A stretch of DNA of 64,000 nucleotides, taken from the NCBI RefSeq assembly GCF_000003815.2, contig NC_049994.1, positions 4,756,534 through 4,820,533 on the forward strand, given 5' to 3'. A model generated the notes under the pieces. The model ran no database searches and was not told the origin of the DNA. It saw only the letters and a program-made list of their open reading frames with translations. Made by a program: the position numbers and the translations under genes. The stretch comes from Branchiostoma floridae. Lineage: Eukaryota; Chordata; Leptocardii; Amphioxiformes; Branchiostomatidae. Below, piece after piece: positions 10,736 to 21,731 of the stretch; positions within the stretch are counted from its first letter, which is position 1, and the number at the start of each line of letters is the position of its first letter.

Positions 10736-11412
10736 GGTGAAGAGTTTAGCGGGAAGACCACCAATATAAAACTATGGCCAACATTTCTCATTGTACATTG
10801 TACTTTCTTCTTAGCATCTCTGTGTTGTGTGTACATAGTACACACGTACGTACACGTACATGCATTCTATTTTCTCACAGCGAAATGACATATAACCTTT
10901 ATCATAATAATCAAGTTCTTTGAAGTGTCACATGCTAAAGCGTCCCATCTTAGTCAAGTGTTGTCCCCTGACGGAAAAAGCTCCTACATAGAAAAATTCA
11001 ATTTTCTTCAAGAGACGAATGAGCAGCTGGGTTCACTCTCGACGTGACCAATGGTAACTTAGTTAATTAGAGACCAAAGACGTCGCTGCCGCCCGTATAC
11101 TCAAGTACTGTTGACAGCTTGTATATACGTGAACGAATGTCATCCAGGATGGAATTATGGAATATCATAGTTCGGAGTCTAGGGCATAAATAGGTGAATC
11201 ACTAAGCGAGGCAGTGATAAATTTGAACATTAAGGAAAAGAAATGTGATGGTGCCCAAAATTATACCGAAAAGGTGTGGTGCGTGTATGTGCATCTATAG
11301 TATAGTGTTGAACGATATCAAATCTGTTGGTTGATTATAGGAAAGATGTCTGTGAGTTTGAATATCAAACGAAACGTTTTAACAGTTGATTCCCATTGCT
11401 AACATCTTAACG
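10736..11412. other. No feature recognised
   Basis: Contains a short 'gtacacacgtacgtacacgtac' run at about 10838. Otherwise nothing was identified. Confidence 0.4.
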
Positions 11413-11790
11413 TGAGACCGCGTAGCGTAAAGTAATCGGTAGCATGTTTGCCTCAGCTGCAGGACCCATAGGTCCAGGGTTCGAATTCTGCACTGGCACT
11501 TGGGAAAAGCACTTAACACGACTTTCCCCACTTCACTCAGATGAAAATGACTACCTAGCTTCTGTTAGGGCCCTCCCTCGGACATACAGGACGTTAAATG
11601 GAGGTCTCGTGTTTTGGGAGAACCACACTCCACGCACGTTAAAGAACCCACCATATCTCTCGAGAAAGATTAGGTGCATGCCCGGCGTGCGATAGAAAAA
11701 AAAACTTTCTTTCTGGAATTGGTGATTCACTACAAATTACCCGGATGGAGGCCTGGCGTACCTCTAATTTCATATCCAGCTCTAGTTAGA
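11413..11790 (+). mobile_element. SINE (family 2), diverged
   Basis: The tRNA-like head has A-box 'gcgtaaagtaatcggtagc' and B-box GGTTCGAATTC. It is followed by 'cttgggaaaagcacttaaca', 'aggacgttaaatggaggtc', 'cacgttaaagaaccc' and 'acccggatggaggcctggcg' in the same order as the young copies at 45431 and 58411. The 83-codon frame inside it is an artefact. Confidence 0.85.
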
Positions 11791-12078
11791 AGAGCTATAC
11801 GCCACGGTAATTGGGAAGATGGATCATATTACGACTGACAGTAATTACAATTAGCCTTTGAAAATTGGTTCCCGCTCTAGGTGGTAATCATATATTTGTG
11901 CAACGCGCTTTATGATTGTCGCTCTATTAGCACTATTTAAGCTGAAGCTGCTTTGCAAAAGCGTGTATATTTTGTAAGGTATGCAACAGTTTTCATTTTA
12001 TAATTTTCATACCGAAACAAATTTGCTTACCATTCATTGATTGATTTATGAAGCTTCAGAAATATATAGATTCTAAAG

Positions 12079-12591
12079 ACCTCTTCACACGAGAATCAGC
12101 CGGAATGCTGTCTGAATGAAATTCTTTGTATGTTCCTGGGAATTCGTAATGTATTCTAGAATTTCTCACTGCATTCCAGCTATTTGTGTCTATTCTTGTG
12201 GCCGTCACGAATATTTTGTCTTACTCAAAAATTTGAGGTGGGAAATATCGAACAGCATTCAAAGTGTATTCTAACTATTTTTTTTTATTACGACCGCATT
12301 CTAAGCCATTCCAACACTATTCAAAACATTCTGATCTCATTCGATGGAGAACTGGCCGGTCACAAGAATGAACACAAATATCTGGAATGCAGGGAGAATT
12401 TCTAGAATGTACTACGAATACCCAGAAATTTACAAGAATTTTTCATCAGACGGCATTCCGGATCATTCCACATCTCGTGCAAAGAAGTATTAGGTCCATT
12501 TGGAATTCCTGCCCGAATGTGGCATTAATTCATTATTCCAACTGGTTCTGCTTGATTCCTGTTGATTCGGTTTTAGTGTGAAGGCCCTTTT
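12079..12591. mobile_element. 513-bp long-TIR element
   Basis: The left arm (CTTCACACGAGAATCAGCCG, from about 12081) and the inverted right arm (ending GTGTGAAGGCCC near 12588) match over roughly 100 bp in patches, including GGAATGC, ATTCTAGAA and GCATTCCAG. A related, shorter copy is at 32310. I could not define a target duplication. Confidence 0.6.
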
Positions 12592-12599
12592 ACATGAGA

Positions 12600-12954
12600 A
12601 AACAGGTTTCTTGGAACTCGAGATCTATGTCTAATTTCTCGTTTTCGAAGATCGAAGATGACAGATCTCTAGCTGTGTTCTCTTCATCAAAAGGGCGTTA
12701 CAGGCGCACAGTTGCCCACACACCTTGTGATTGATTAGAAACGAAAATACAGTCTTCAAACTAATTGGCTGTCCAGTCTTGATCTTTCGTGATTTTATTT
12801 TATAAATGCCATGCTGTCCAAAAAATGATTTTCGAGCCAAAACTACACGTTAAAAGTCGTCTATGTCTTTCTTTTTAAAACTGAATATTCAACATTTTCC
12901 ATTCAAGACAATTCAATATCTACAACTCGATGAAATACGTAGGTTGCTTCCGGA
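12600..12954 (+). repeat. First module of the 12.6-18.5 kb repeat cluster
   Basis: The 'gatctctagctgtgttc...tgcccacacaccttgtgattgatt' block recurs at about 14610, 16025 and 17370, each time upstream of hairpin-bearing modules. The function of the block is unknown. Confidence 0.6.
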
Positions 12955-13153
12955 TGTTTTGAGTGACATCCATCACTCTTCTTCAGCGTCACTAGAATAT
13001 ACTAGCGGAACGGTTCAATTCGTCTGGGTGACTGTATCATGTTCAAACGGTTTTTCCAGTTGGATCTTACGTATTTCAAGTATAATATTGACTTGCTCCG
13101 CTAGTTTGTTCTTAAGTGACGCTGAGGAAGAGTGATAGATGTCACTCGAAACG
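12955..13153. mobile_element. Short inverted-repeat element with hammerhead-like hairpins at both ends
   Basis: The left arm, 'gagtgacatccatcactctt' from 12961, and the inverted right arm ending near 13152 match for about 55 bp. The outermost 30 bases of each arm are the recurrent CTGAAGA-stem-GAAAC hairpin, facing outward. The centre is unique. A sister lies at 18326-18490. Confidence 0.7.
13122..13152 (+). ncRNA. Hammerhead-like hairpin motif (best-preserved copy)
   Basis: Reads CTGAGGA, A, GAGTGA, a loop, TCACTC, GAAAC. The six-base stem is fully paired. CUGANGA and GAAA are the invariant strands flanking stem II in hammerhead ribozymes. Here one extra A sits between CUGANGA and the stem, and I could not find paired stems I and III by eye. 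Catalysis is therefore unproven. Confidence 0.4.
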
Positions 13154-13233
13154 TCAGGAACTCATCACTGTACCATATCCAGGTGTATATAAATATATAG
13201 CCTCTTTCGGTCAATATTGACCATGGTAAAATC

Positions 13234-13374
13234 CTAATCAGCCCTACAGCGTAGACTGTGACTAAACAGTCCTATACGAGAATGACAGTCTCTGCCACAC
13301 AGGGCACATCTGTAAGCTGACTCAGGTCTGTTGCAGAGTTCTTTTCTGTATCCGCTTTTCTTCTGCCATGCGCA
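13234..13374 (-). pseudogene. C-terminal zinc-finger end of a LINE ORF2
   Basis: The minus-strand frame ends with CALCGRDCHSRIGLFSHSLR-CRAD and a stop at 13234-13236, preceded by AWQKKSGYRKELCNRP. The C-x2-C...H...C pattern with 'SRIGL-SH' is a familiar C-terminal finger of aquatic-animal non-LTR reverse transcriptases. A stop lies upstream, so only the tail survives. The 3' UTR reaches about 13195. A sister is at 37020. Confidence 0.7.
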
Positions 13375-13478
13375 TCAGTCTGGTTTCTCCTGATTTTAGC
13401 TACCTTGACAGTGTGTATCTCCAGCTGGATCTGTCATTTGTGTGCGATTGAATTGTCTCTAAATATTGTTGACGGGCC

Positions 13479-13758
13479 GTGAGTGAGTGAGTGAGTGAGT
13501 GAGTGAGTGAGTGAGTGAGTGAGTGAGTGAGTCAGTGAGTGAGTGAGTCAGTGAATGAGTGAGTGAGTGAGTGAGTGAGTGAGCGAGTGAGTGAGTGAGT
13601 GAGTGAGTGAGTCAGTGAGTGAGTGAGTCAGTGAATGAGTGAGTGAGTGAGTCAGTGAATGAGTGAGTGAGTGAGTGAGTGAGTGAGTGAGTGAGTGAGT
13701 GAGTGAGTGAGTCAGTGAGTCAGTGAGTGAGTCAGTGAGTCAGTGAGTCAGTGAGTGA
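13479..13758. repeat. (GAGT)n microsatellite with GTCA/GAAT interruptions
   Basis: About 280 bp of GTGA repeats. The interruptions recur in the order GTCAGTGAGTGAGTGAGTCA then GTGAATGA, suggesting that blocks of the array duplicated. No host function is apparent. Confidence 0.97.
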
Positions 13759-13799
13759 TTGTTGACCTGGATGTCTATCCTTCCTCAAAGTATGCAACG

Positions 13800-15000
13800 T
13801 TTTCATTTGATCCTTTTTATAACAAAAGAACTTGCTATTGATTCATTCATTGATGAATCTTAAGCTTCAGAAACATGTTTATTCGAACACGAGACAATGG
13901 GCTTCTTGAAACTCTTGATCTTTGTAGTTAAACATGCGTTTATGAAGGACAGATAATAAAGCTTCTAATGTTATTCTGTAACCATTGCATCTATCTAAAC
14001 ATGGTTTAAATATAACTGACATCTCCGTCGATAGTTTCATCAGGTTGGTAGATCAATTGAACAAAGTCTTTTTCATTTTGTACTCTATGAAGGTCGTCGA
14101 AATGTTTTCTTACGGATTAAAGGAAGGTTGTGTAACGAAGAAGACTTTGTTCAAAATGACTGACATCTGCATACGATCCTGATGCGTAAGTGACTTTGAT
14201 ATGTTCGAACTATTTTTGTAGTTGTTCATGCGTTCATGACGGGTAGACAATGGAAGCTGTGCTCTTACTTAATAACTGTCGGAACATGACATTTTCCAGT
14301 GACCTTTGTAGTTCTTCATGCCTTTTTGAAAGCTAGACAATAACAACACCTGTATTCTATTACCATATGAACTATTTAAACATGATTCACATATTAATGA
14401 CGTTTGCATTCGATCCTGATGAGTTAGTGGCTTTGACATATTCAATACGTTTCTCCAATGAAATGCGCAAACGCTGCAGAAGAGTGTTGGATGTCACTCG
14501 AAACGGACGAAACTGAATGTCTGATTTTTTCTCCAGTTGTAAAGAGATCGAGTTACATTTGAATAGAGTTTGTAGTTCTTTTTTTTTGATGACTAAAGAA
14601 GACTGATCTGTGTTCTAATGATCAAAGAATATGCTACCACGTACAGTGCACGGGTGCCCACACAAGTTGTGATTGATTGGAAAGAAACCTACCAGCTTGG
14701 GTGCTAATTAGAAGCCCAGCCTTGACCAGAATTCACGAAGTCTCTAAAAATGTATATTCCAACGACAGTGATCCATGTGTTTATGAAGGGTAGACAATAA
14801 CAGCTCTTCTGGTATTCTCTTACCATAGAAACTATACAAGCATGGTTTACATAAAAGTTACATTTGCATACGATCATGATGGTTTTTAGGCTTTGACATG
14901 TTTAACCTATTTCCTAGTTAGATGTATTATTGAATTGTTCTGCAACAGTTCATCAATGCTGAAGAAGAGTGATGGATGTCACTTGAAGCGTAAATCACTC
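13800..15000 (+). repeat. Two diverged long modules of the repeat cluster
   Basis: Two modules (about 13870-14510 and 14520-15000) each run 'tgtagtt...tgaaggnnagacaata', 'gcatncgatcntgatg', 'ggctttgacat', then a hairpin motif (14473-14504 and 14959-14989). The same order recurs from 15990 on. Module length falls from about 500 bp here to about 200 bp downstream. Confidence 0.65.
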
Positions 15001-15163
15001 GTTCTCATTGAAATGTCGAAAATGGCATTTTTTTGGTCGAAAAATAAATCGGCTTTATTTTCAGTAAAAACTACCCGGTTGTTTGGGAAAATTCCTCTTT
15101 TAACCATAGCCAAAAAATGGCAACTTATTATTTTCGGTCCCATTGGTAATACATTACAGGGCA

Positions 15164-15540
15164 TGTAACAAACGTTACCGGTAACGTTTGTTACAACAGT
15201 AAACTTAACCCTGTTTTCTTCTAAAGGACTTACCTTATTGACTAAATCATTTAGGTATAAGTGGATGTCCCTCGGGACATTTAAAAAGAGGGCAGCTTTT
15301 TTACACCAGGTCAAATAGAAAGCTTAGACAGCATGGAACAATGGTAACGTTTGTTACAGTCATTTCCGTACAACATTTTGTTAAGCAAGGTGGGATACAA
15401 ATAACAGTCAACAACCCTTTCTTGTTTCTTTAGGAAGCCAGAAAAACTGTACAGCGTCACAAAAATGGTCATTTCCAGTCTAACACGTGGATAATAAAAC
15501 CGTGGCAACCATCGTACTCGTGGTGGTAACGTTTGTTACA
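15164..15540. repeat. Perfect 32-bp palindrome plus two more copies of GGTAACGTTTGTTACA
   Basis: The 16-mer occurs inverted and direct, back to back, at 15164-15195, a perfect 32-bp palindrome. It is repeated exactly at 15343-15358 and 15525-15540. Four exact 16-mers within 380 bp cannot be chance. No flanking duplication or coding frame explains them. Confidence 0.9.
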
Positions 15541-15984
15541 GAATCTGGCGACAGGTATAGATCACCTCACACAGCCTCCAAGATCAGTGATAGTAGCGAT
15601 CTGACGTGATCGTGCAGAGGGCCTTGGTAGCTGGTTTCACCTGCCGAACAATTATTCTGGGAACTGAATTGTTAAATTTTTGGCTACTATTTGAATTCTT
15701 CGTTTCTTCTCAGGCGACAGCCATTTTTTAGGGTATGAAATCCAACTCGTGGCTATAATAACCGTCTAAGCCATCAACCAATACGAATGTTGTTGTGCAT
15801 CTTTTGTAAAACATTACAGGGGTTATGGAAAAATGAAGGAACCAGTGATGTTGTCTATAATTTGCTCCATATCAAGCCGTAAAGTCAGGCGACAGCATTT
15901 CGACATTAAAATGAGAACGAGCCTAATATCCGATATTCTGTCCAGTTGTGGAGGTTATTATAATAAGTTGTCTTTAAACAAAGT
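15541..15984. other. No feature recognised
   Basis: Contains 'aggcgacag' three times, but no wider repeat that I can define. Confidence 0.35.
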
Positions 15985-17540
15985 TTGTAGGTCTTCTTTG
16001 TAGTTCTCTCTTTTTGATGACTACACATGGCTGATCTGTGTTGTCGTGATCAAAGAAGATGGAACCACGTATGATGCACAGCTACCCACACACGTTGTGA
16101 TGGATTGTTAACAAACCTACCACTTTGGGCGCTAATTAGAAGCCCAGCCTTGACCAGAATTCACGAAGTCTTTGAAAATATGCATTCCAGGGACATCAAT
16201 CTATCTTTGTAGTGATTCACGCGTTTATAATAAAGGCTATGCAACAACAGCTCCCATGGTATTCTCTTACCATAGAAACTATACAAGCATGATGTACATA
16301 AAAGTTACATTTCAATCTATTGCAATCTCTTATCATAGGAACTATCTAAACATGATTGATATATTAGTTACATTTGCATACGATCCTGATGGGTTACAGG
16401 CTTCGACATTTCTAACCTATTTCCTAGTTTGATACTATTGAACTATTCTGCCAGTCCATTCTATCAACGCTGAAGAAGAGTGATGGATGTCACTTGAAAC
16501 GTGAATACCCAATTTTCTGTCCAGTTTTAGAGATTAAGTTGTTTTTAAACATAGTTTGTAACGTTAGTTATAAGTTACATTTGCATACGATTGTGATGGG
16601 TTTTAGGCTTTGACATGTTGAACCTATTTCCTAGTTAGATGTAGTATTGAAGTGTTCTGCCAGTCCATTATATCAACGCTGAAGAAGAGTGATGGATGTC
16701 ACTTAGAGATAAAGTTGTTTTTAAACAAAGTTTGTAATTATAAGTTACATTTGCATACGATCGTGATGGGTTATAGGCTTTGACATGTTTAACGTATCTC
16801 CTAGTTTACTATTGAATTGTTCTGCCAGTTCATTCTAGCAGTACTGAAGAATAGTGATGGATGTCACTTGAAACGTGAATACCCAATTTTCTTTCCAGTT
16901 TTAGAGATTAAGTTGTTTTTAAACAAAGTTTGTAGTTATACGTTACATTTGCATACGATGGGTATTAGGCTTTGACATGTTGAACCTATTTCCTAGTTAG
17001 ATGTAGTATTGAAGTGTTCTGCCAGTCCATCTAGCAACGTTGAAGAAGAGTGATGGATGTCACTTAAAACGTAAAATTCCGATATTCAGTCCAGTTGAAG
17101 AGATTAAGTTGTCTTTAGATAAAGTTTGTTGTTCTGAGCTACATTTGCATACGATCGTGATGGGTTATAGGCTTTGACATGTTTAACGTATTTCCTAGTT
17201 TACTATGGAATTATTCTGTCGGTTTATTCCAGCAACGCTGAAGAAGAGTGATGGATGTCACTTGAAACGTAAATATCCGATATTCTGTCCAGTTTTAGAG
17301 ATCAAGTTGTCTTTAGATAAAGTTTCTAGTTCTTCTTTGTAGTTCTCTCTAGCTTTTTGATGACTACACATGGCTGATCTGTGTTGTCATGATCAAAGAA
17401 AATGCTACCACGTAGGTACACGGGTGCCCACACAAGTTGTGATGGATTGTTAACAAACCTACATCCTCGGGTGCTAATTGGTAGTCCAGCCTTGATCTTT
17501 TACAAAGTCTTTAAAAATGTGCATTCCAAGACATTGATTC
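15985..17540 (+). repeat. Tandem array of about 200-bp hairpin-bearing units
   Basis: The anchor 'catttgcatacgat' starts at 16371, 16578, 16748, 16946 and 17142 (spacings 207, 170, 198, 196). Each unit continues 'ggctttgacatgtt', 'ttcctagtt', 'ttctgccagt', then the hairpin at 16470, 16679 (truncated), 16844, 17040 and 17238. It ends 'tccagtt...agagattaagttgt'. A longer module (15985-16370) precedes the array and a matching block (17365-17540) follows. Head-to-tail monomers of this size with one hammerhead-like motif each resemble metazoan retrozymes, which is an inference. Confidence 0.75.
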
Positions 17541-18158
17541 ATTACCGTTTCTACGAATTTTGGTTTAAAACAAGAAAAGAAATGCAGTGCCAAAATGAAC
17601 AAGAAGTTCTGGGAAAGGAAATGCGCGCAAGGGGACTATTACGTAAAAAAAGACAGTAGATGCACGCAGCGCACTAATACTTCAAAACAGTTGACTTCTT
17701 TTGAAAGAAGGCTGTTGTAATTAGTCTAGTAGTTCTAGTGTCAGCGAAACAGTAACATCCCAATTATACCTGTTTGAACAATTGCCATGTTAAAACCGTG
17801 TTTTATACAACCTGTTCTATGTAACATAAGGTTATCTACCCCGGATCTGTATGTGTTTACAATAGATTTAGGTGTAACAGCAACTCTCATGTCCAACAAT
17901 TCCACTAGATGCCAAAAATACATGAATTTGAATTGATTAAAGAGATTCCACAATGCAGCATCAGTAACCCTGATCTATATGCACTTCAGATATTCTAGGT
18001 GTTCAATCTTCAGTAGGTCTCTATGATAACGATGTCTTTTTTGATTTGGTAGTATTATATGATGGTACCTGGTGAAAATATAACAATTGACGCTAATAAG
18101 TACTGGAGAAGTTCGTTGATACATGTTTTACAAACCAAAGTAACTGAAGAACGGGCAT
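17541..18158. other. No feature recognised
   Basis: No repeat match inside the window. Frames are short and without domains. Confidence 0.4.
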
Positions 18159-18225
18159 CAGGCAGTTCAACTGATAGCAACCTCAAAGTTGAGCTTCTGG
18201 TTCCAATTACAAATGTCGTTGGCAA
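18159..18225 (+). mobile_element. SINE (family 1) head fragment
   Basis: Carries 'gttcaactgatagcaacctc' and 'gttgagcttctggttccaat', the tRNA-like head only. The body is missing. Confidence 0.6.
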
Positions 18226-18325
18226 ATTATATCTCCTATATCTACCATGCATGTCTTGAAGACAATTCTATCTATACAATTTGATTAGATTACTTATTAT
18301 GTTAGATTTGATATTATTCTGCGCG

Positions 18326-18490
18326 TTACGAGTAACATCCATCGCTCAGTCTTCTACAGCGTCACTTTACCATGTTGAATCGTTTTGTTCCAGTTCTATC
18401 TCATATATTGTACTCGTATGTATGATATTGACTGGTTTTGTCAGTTCGCTCTAGTGACCCTGAAGAAGAGTGATGGATGTCACTCGAAAC
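18326..18490. mobile_element. Inverted-repeat element bounded by hammerhead-like hairpins
   Basis: The minus-strand hairpin at 18326-18359 faces a plus-strand hairpin at 18460-18490, which has a fully paired AGTGA/TCACT stem. The design is the same as the element at 12955-13153, with a different centre. Confidence 0.65.
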
Positions 18491-18613
18491 TTAATCTCAA
18501 TTTTTTTAGTTATACAGACTGCCTTGTCTTTGAACTATCGTTTGCCTGGATGTCTAACCTTCAAAGAAATATTACCATTGAATGATTTTTGTTTTGCATG
18601 CTTGCACGGTCAG

Positions 18614-18848
18614 CATGCAATGGCGGAGTGGGTAGAGTGTTCGCCTTGCATACGGTAGGTCGTGAGTTCGATCCCCGGCCGAGTTTGTATACCAAAGACT
18701 TTTAAAATGGCACATACTGCTTTCTGTCATACTTGCAAAAGAGTATGGAAGTTAAACACACATCACTACCAGCGGTCTAGTTTCCTGATGTAGCGGCTTG
18801 CACAAATGTGTGGCCCACGGGCTAAAGAAATGGAGATGGATCTTTAAT
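18614..18848 (+). mobile_element. tRNA-headed SINE (family 3)
   Basis: The head 'caatggcggagtgggtagag' (A-box) and GTTCGATCCCC (B-box) flank an anticodon-loop-like CTTGCAT, suggesting descent from an alanine-type tRNA. The body 'accaaagacttttaaaatgg...gtatggaagttaaacacaca' is shared with 29260. Confidence 0.8.
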
Positions 18849-19026
18849 TTAGATAATCAGCATGAAATGTACTGTTCAACCTCAACCAGCTCTAACCAGA
18901 AGCACCATTCTGCTTCGTTATCTGTATCATCAGCATCACGTAGCCCTCGGCATAATACACCAGCTTCACATGCAAGCAACCCGGGTCACATTGCACTTAA
19001 CGACCTGTCACACCTTCGAGTGGTGA

Positions 19027-19532
19027 TCAATAAGTCCTCGGCCTCACCCAGAAATGATAAGCACAACTCAGATTTCGAAGCACAAAATCAATATCCTCCA
19101 AATTTCAAATCATTGCAGTCATTACTGCAGTCATTACTTTATTTCCAGACATTCGTTGTTGTTGTTTTTTTAAGTGGCAAGAAAAACAAGGGTTAATTGT
19201 GATCAGGCATGTGTGGGTCGAGTTCCCCATGCCGTAAATGCCGTGCCAAAATGTTTGATAATGATTCTCTTGCTGTTTCAAGCAGAAAGAAATGGGTGTC
19301 TGACTTCCAGCAGCGCAAGTTGACCCGCACACCTCAGGTCGCAGCTCAACTGTCCACGTTTTTTGTCCTTCTCCCTTACCTAACGTTACTGGGTGTCGTC
19401 TGCAAATAAAGTAATGATCACACTAATTTGAATTTCGGTACACATTCATATAAGAATTTATACTTTACATCTATGCTTTGAAACCTGAGTTGTGCTTATT
19501 ATTTCTGGGTGAGGCCGAGGACTTATTGAATA
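19027..19532. repeat. Inverted pair of about 55-bp arms
   Basis: The 19027-19082 segment ('caataagtcctcggcctcac'...) recurs in reverse complement at 19475-19532 with few mismatches. The 390 bp between may be a MITE interior. The 132-codon frame at 18798-19196 crosses one arm and the SINE, and is not a credible gene. Confidence 0.7.
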
Positions 19533-20581
19533 CCTCTCGTAGCATTCGCACATTTAGCTGTAAGCGTTGCTCAAAACTATCTAATGAGGATGTTCCAACA
19601 GTATTTGATGGTAACGAGGTACAATATCTACGTAATATGTATGATGGCTGTTCTTTCACTACGTTTTCGGTTTCCGATCGACCGACCTACATGTAGTTTT
19701 GATGGAAAGGTCCATCAATCATTTTGTTCTGCATACAATGTGCTCTGACGTTTTGTTTATAGTTCAAAACAGAACTATATTTGTTTCACAATAATCTAAT
19801 AGCTATACAGTGTTCAAGAAGACCGACTGTATCACGTTGATTTAATTTCTAGCCTACATAATGTCAAGAAAAAGGCATTGTACACAACATAGCAGACTAC
19901 TTTTAATGATATTCTTCCTTTGTACGTATATCTCTATATTGTTGAGGTATTAAACAGAAATAATGTGATATGTAATAACAGTGAAGTACGTATTGTCTTT
20001 CTTATTATAAAATAGCAACAATGCGACTCACTCAAGCGTAACATCAAATTTCCACATAGGGCTATCACTGTTCTGTTTATATAACTGTTGTATATTGTTA
20101 GTATGTCGTATCATATTTTCTGCTTGAAATAGTACAACTCAGGCATACGTTCGCGGTCTTGCTATACAGCCAAAGCAACGATGTTGTGTTGGCGGTGTTC
20201 ATAATAGTGTTTTAACATAGTGTTTCGCCACTGCCTACGAAAATAGACAACGAAATTTGTTGGTCTCTCTTCTTCTGCCTTCGGTTGGGAAGCACTTCTG
20301 TATCATCCATTTGTCCTCTGCAATCTATAAGAGACAGCTGTAAGAAAAAGATAATAGTTATAATTACAACAAATATTTAAAAATATGTTTGATATGACAG
20401 GATATGCCGAGGAATCCATTTTAATTTCAAATTATGTTTTCATATTTTAGTGTCGAGTTAGTGTCGAGTTAGTGTCGAGTTTGAGAATTCTATTTGTCAT
20501 GCAATTGCACATCATTTTTTGGTGTAAAATTTTTACCGTATCTTTACAGTGTTGTAATACAGTGCTAAACTCTCTTCCAAC
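19533..20581. other. No firm feature
   Basis: On the minus strand 'tttttcttacag' at about 20338 precedes an open stretch to about 20210, a conceivable terminal exon of the gene at 31 kb. Two reading frames are equally possible, so I do not call it. The stretch 'gtgtcgagtta' is tandemly repeated three times at about 20451-20479. Confidence 0.3.
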
Positions 20582-21339
20582 TAGGGCTGGGTATCGGTGC
20601 GGTGTGTCGGTACAAAACCGGTTTTTGTCATTGGACCGGTCCAGAAAAACCGGACCTGAAAAAATTCAGTGGACCGGATGTTGGACCGATTGGAAAAGGA
20701 ACTGATTATATGATCAGACATTCACACGTTTTCGGGGTTACCGGTCTAGGCAAATAGCAAGAGCGAAGCAGAGTACTATAGTCATTTTACCAACTTTTAC
20801 ATTCATTCACACAGAGGCAGTTATCCTGAGTGTAGGATTTCTAAAACGCCAGTGGAGTCGAATACTACACAAAACAGATCTTTGCAGCAAAATGGACCAT
20901 TGTTTTTAGTATCGTCCATTCATATGTTTTCACATAATGAATCAGGTTCAGGTCCGGACCTGGACCTGATCCTCGATTCCGTATGTGAAAACTTGTGCAT
21001 GGACATAATTCAAAATAATGGTCCATTTCACTATGAAGAAATCTGTTTGTGGAGTGTTCGACTCCAACTGACGTTTTAAACCCTACAAGGCTGACTGCGT
21101 CTGTACGATTAGCTATAAACCTTGGTAGAAACGACTATAGACTAAACGCGACTTCGCTCTTGTTATTTTCTTCGACCACTAAGCCCCAAAACGTGTGAAT
21201 GCCCCGATCATATTATCTATTCATTTTCCAAAAGGTCCAACATCCGGTCTACCAATTTTTTTCAGGTCCGGTTTTTCCGGACCGGTCTAATAAGAAAAAA
21301 CGGTTTTGTACCGGTACAATGTACTGGTACCCAGCCCTA
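20582..21339. mobile_element. hAT-type MITE inverted dimer, 758 bp
   Basis: Both outer ends are the left end of the 433-bp MITE (TAGGGCTGGGTA...), facing inward. They are joined through a central 'caggtccggacctggacctg' region flanked by 'atgttttcacataatg' and its inverse. The result is a long fold-back. The 8-bp flanks (20574-20581 and 21340-21347) agree at only about four positions, so insertion as a single unit is not demonstrated. Confidence 0.75.
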
Positions 21340-21513
21340 CTGATGACCAAGCACCTCAAAACGTAAACTCCAGAAAAGTTGATCTGTGTATACTTTTGTG
21401 TTGAAAGAAAGTCAAGCACTGCACTGTGATTACTACCAACACATATGAGCTTCCATGATATTTACAGTGTTGCGTTTTATTTAGTACACTTTCGGAGGTA
21501 TGTTGCATGTATG

Positions 21514-21731
21514 TAACGCTAGCTCACCTTTATTTGCGTGGTAACCTTTATCCGTTGTATTCAAGACTGGGGTATTTTGGGATATCAAGTCGACGGACTG
21601 TGATTTCAAACTGCAATACCAAACAGAAATACAATTTGAAACCACTGTCCATCTACTTGATACCCCTAAGTCCGTTGTTTGTAAGTAAAACGGATATAGG
21701 TTACCCCGCGGATAATGGTGAACTAGCGTTA
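21514..21731. mobile_element. 218-bp MITE with 45-bp TIRs (TAACGCTAGCTCACC)
   Basis: The left arm, 'taacgctagctcaccttta' through 'ctttatccgttg', pairs with the inverted right arm ending 'gaactagcgtta'. A sister of 209 bp lies at 49780-49988. Frames on both strands are TIR artefacts. Confidence 0.85.

Noticed and set aside
13122-13152. Complete, active hammerhead ribozyme
   Set aside because: Stem II and the flanking strands fit, but there is an extra A and I could not find pairing stems I and III. Listed only as hammerhead-like.
15985-17310. CRISPR-like direct repeats
   Set aside because: Units are about 200 bp, degenerate throughout and carry no constant-length spacers. The context is eukaryotic.
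18614-18690. tRNA gene (also at 29260, 45431 and 58411)
   Set aside because: The A and B boxes are good, but the ends do not form an acceptor stem and each is followed by a shared SINE body.
18798-19196. 132-codon serine/histidine-rich frame
   Set aside because: It begins in a SINE and crosses an inverted-repeat arm. Composition follows the repeats.
20210-20337. Possible terminal exon on the minus strand after tttttcttacag
   Set aside because: Two acceptors give two unrelated open frames and neither joins cleanly in phase to the possible exon at 22466. Too ambiguous to call.
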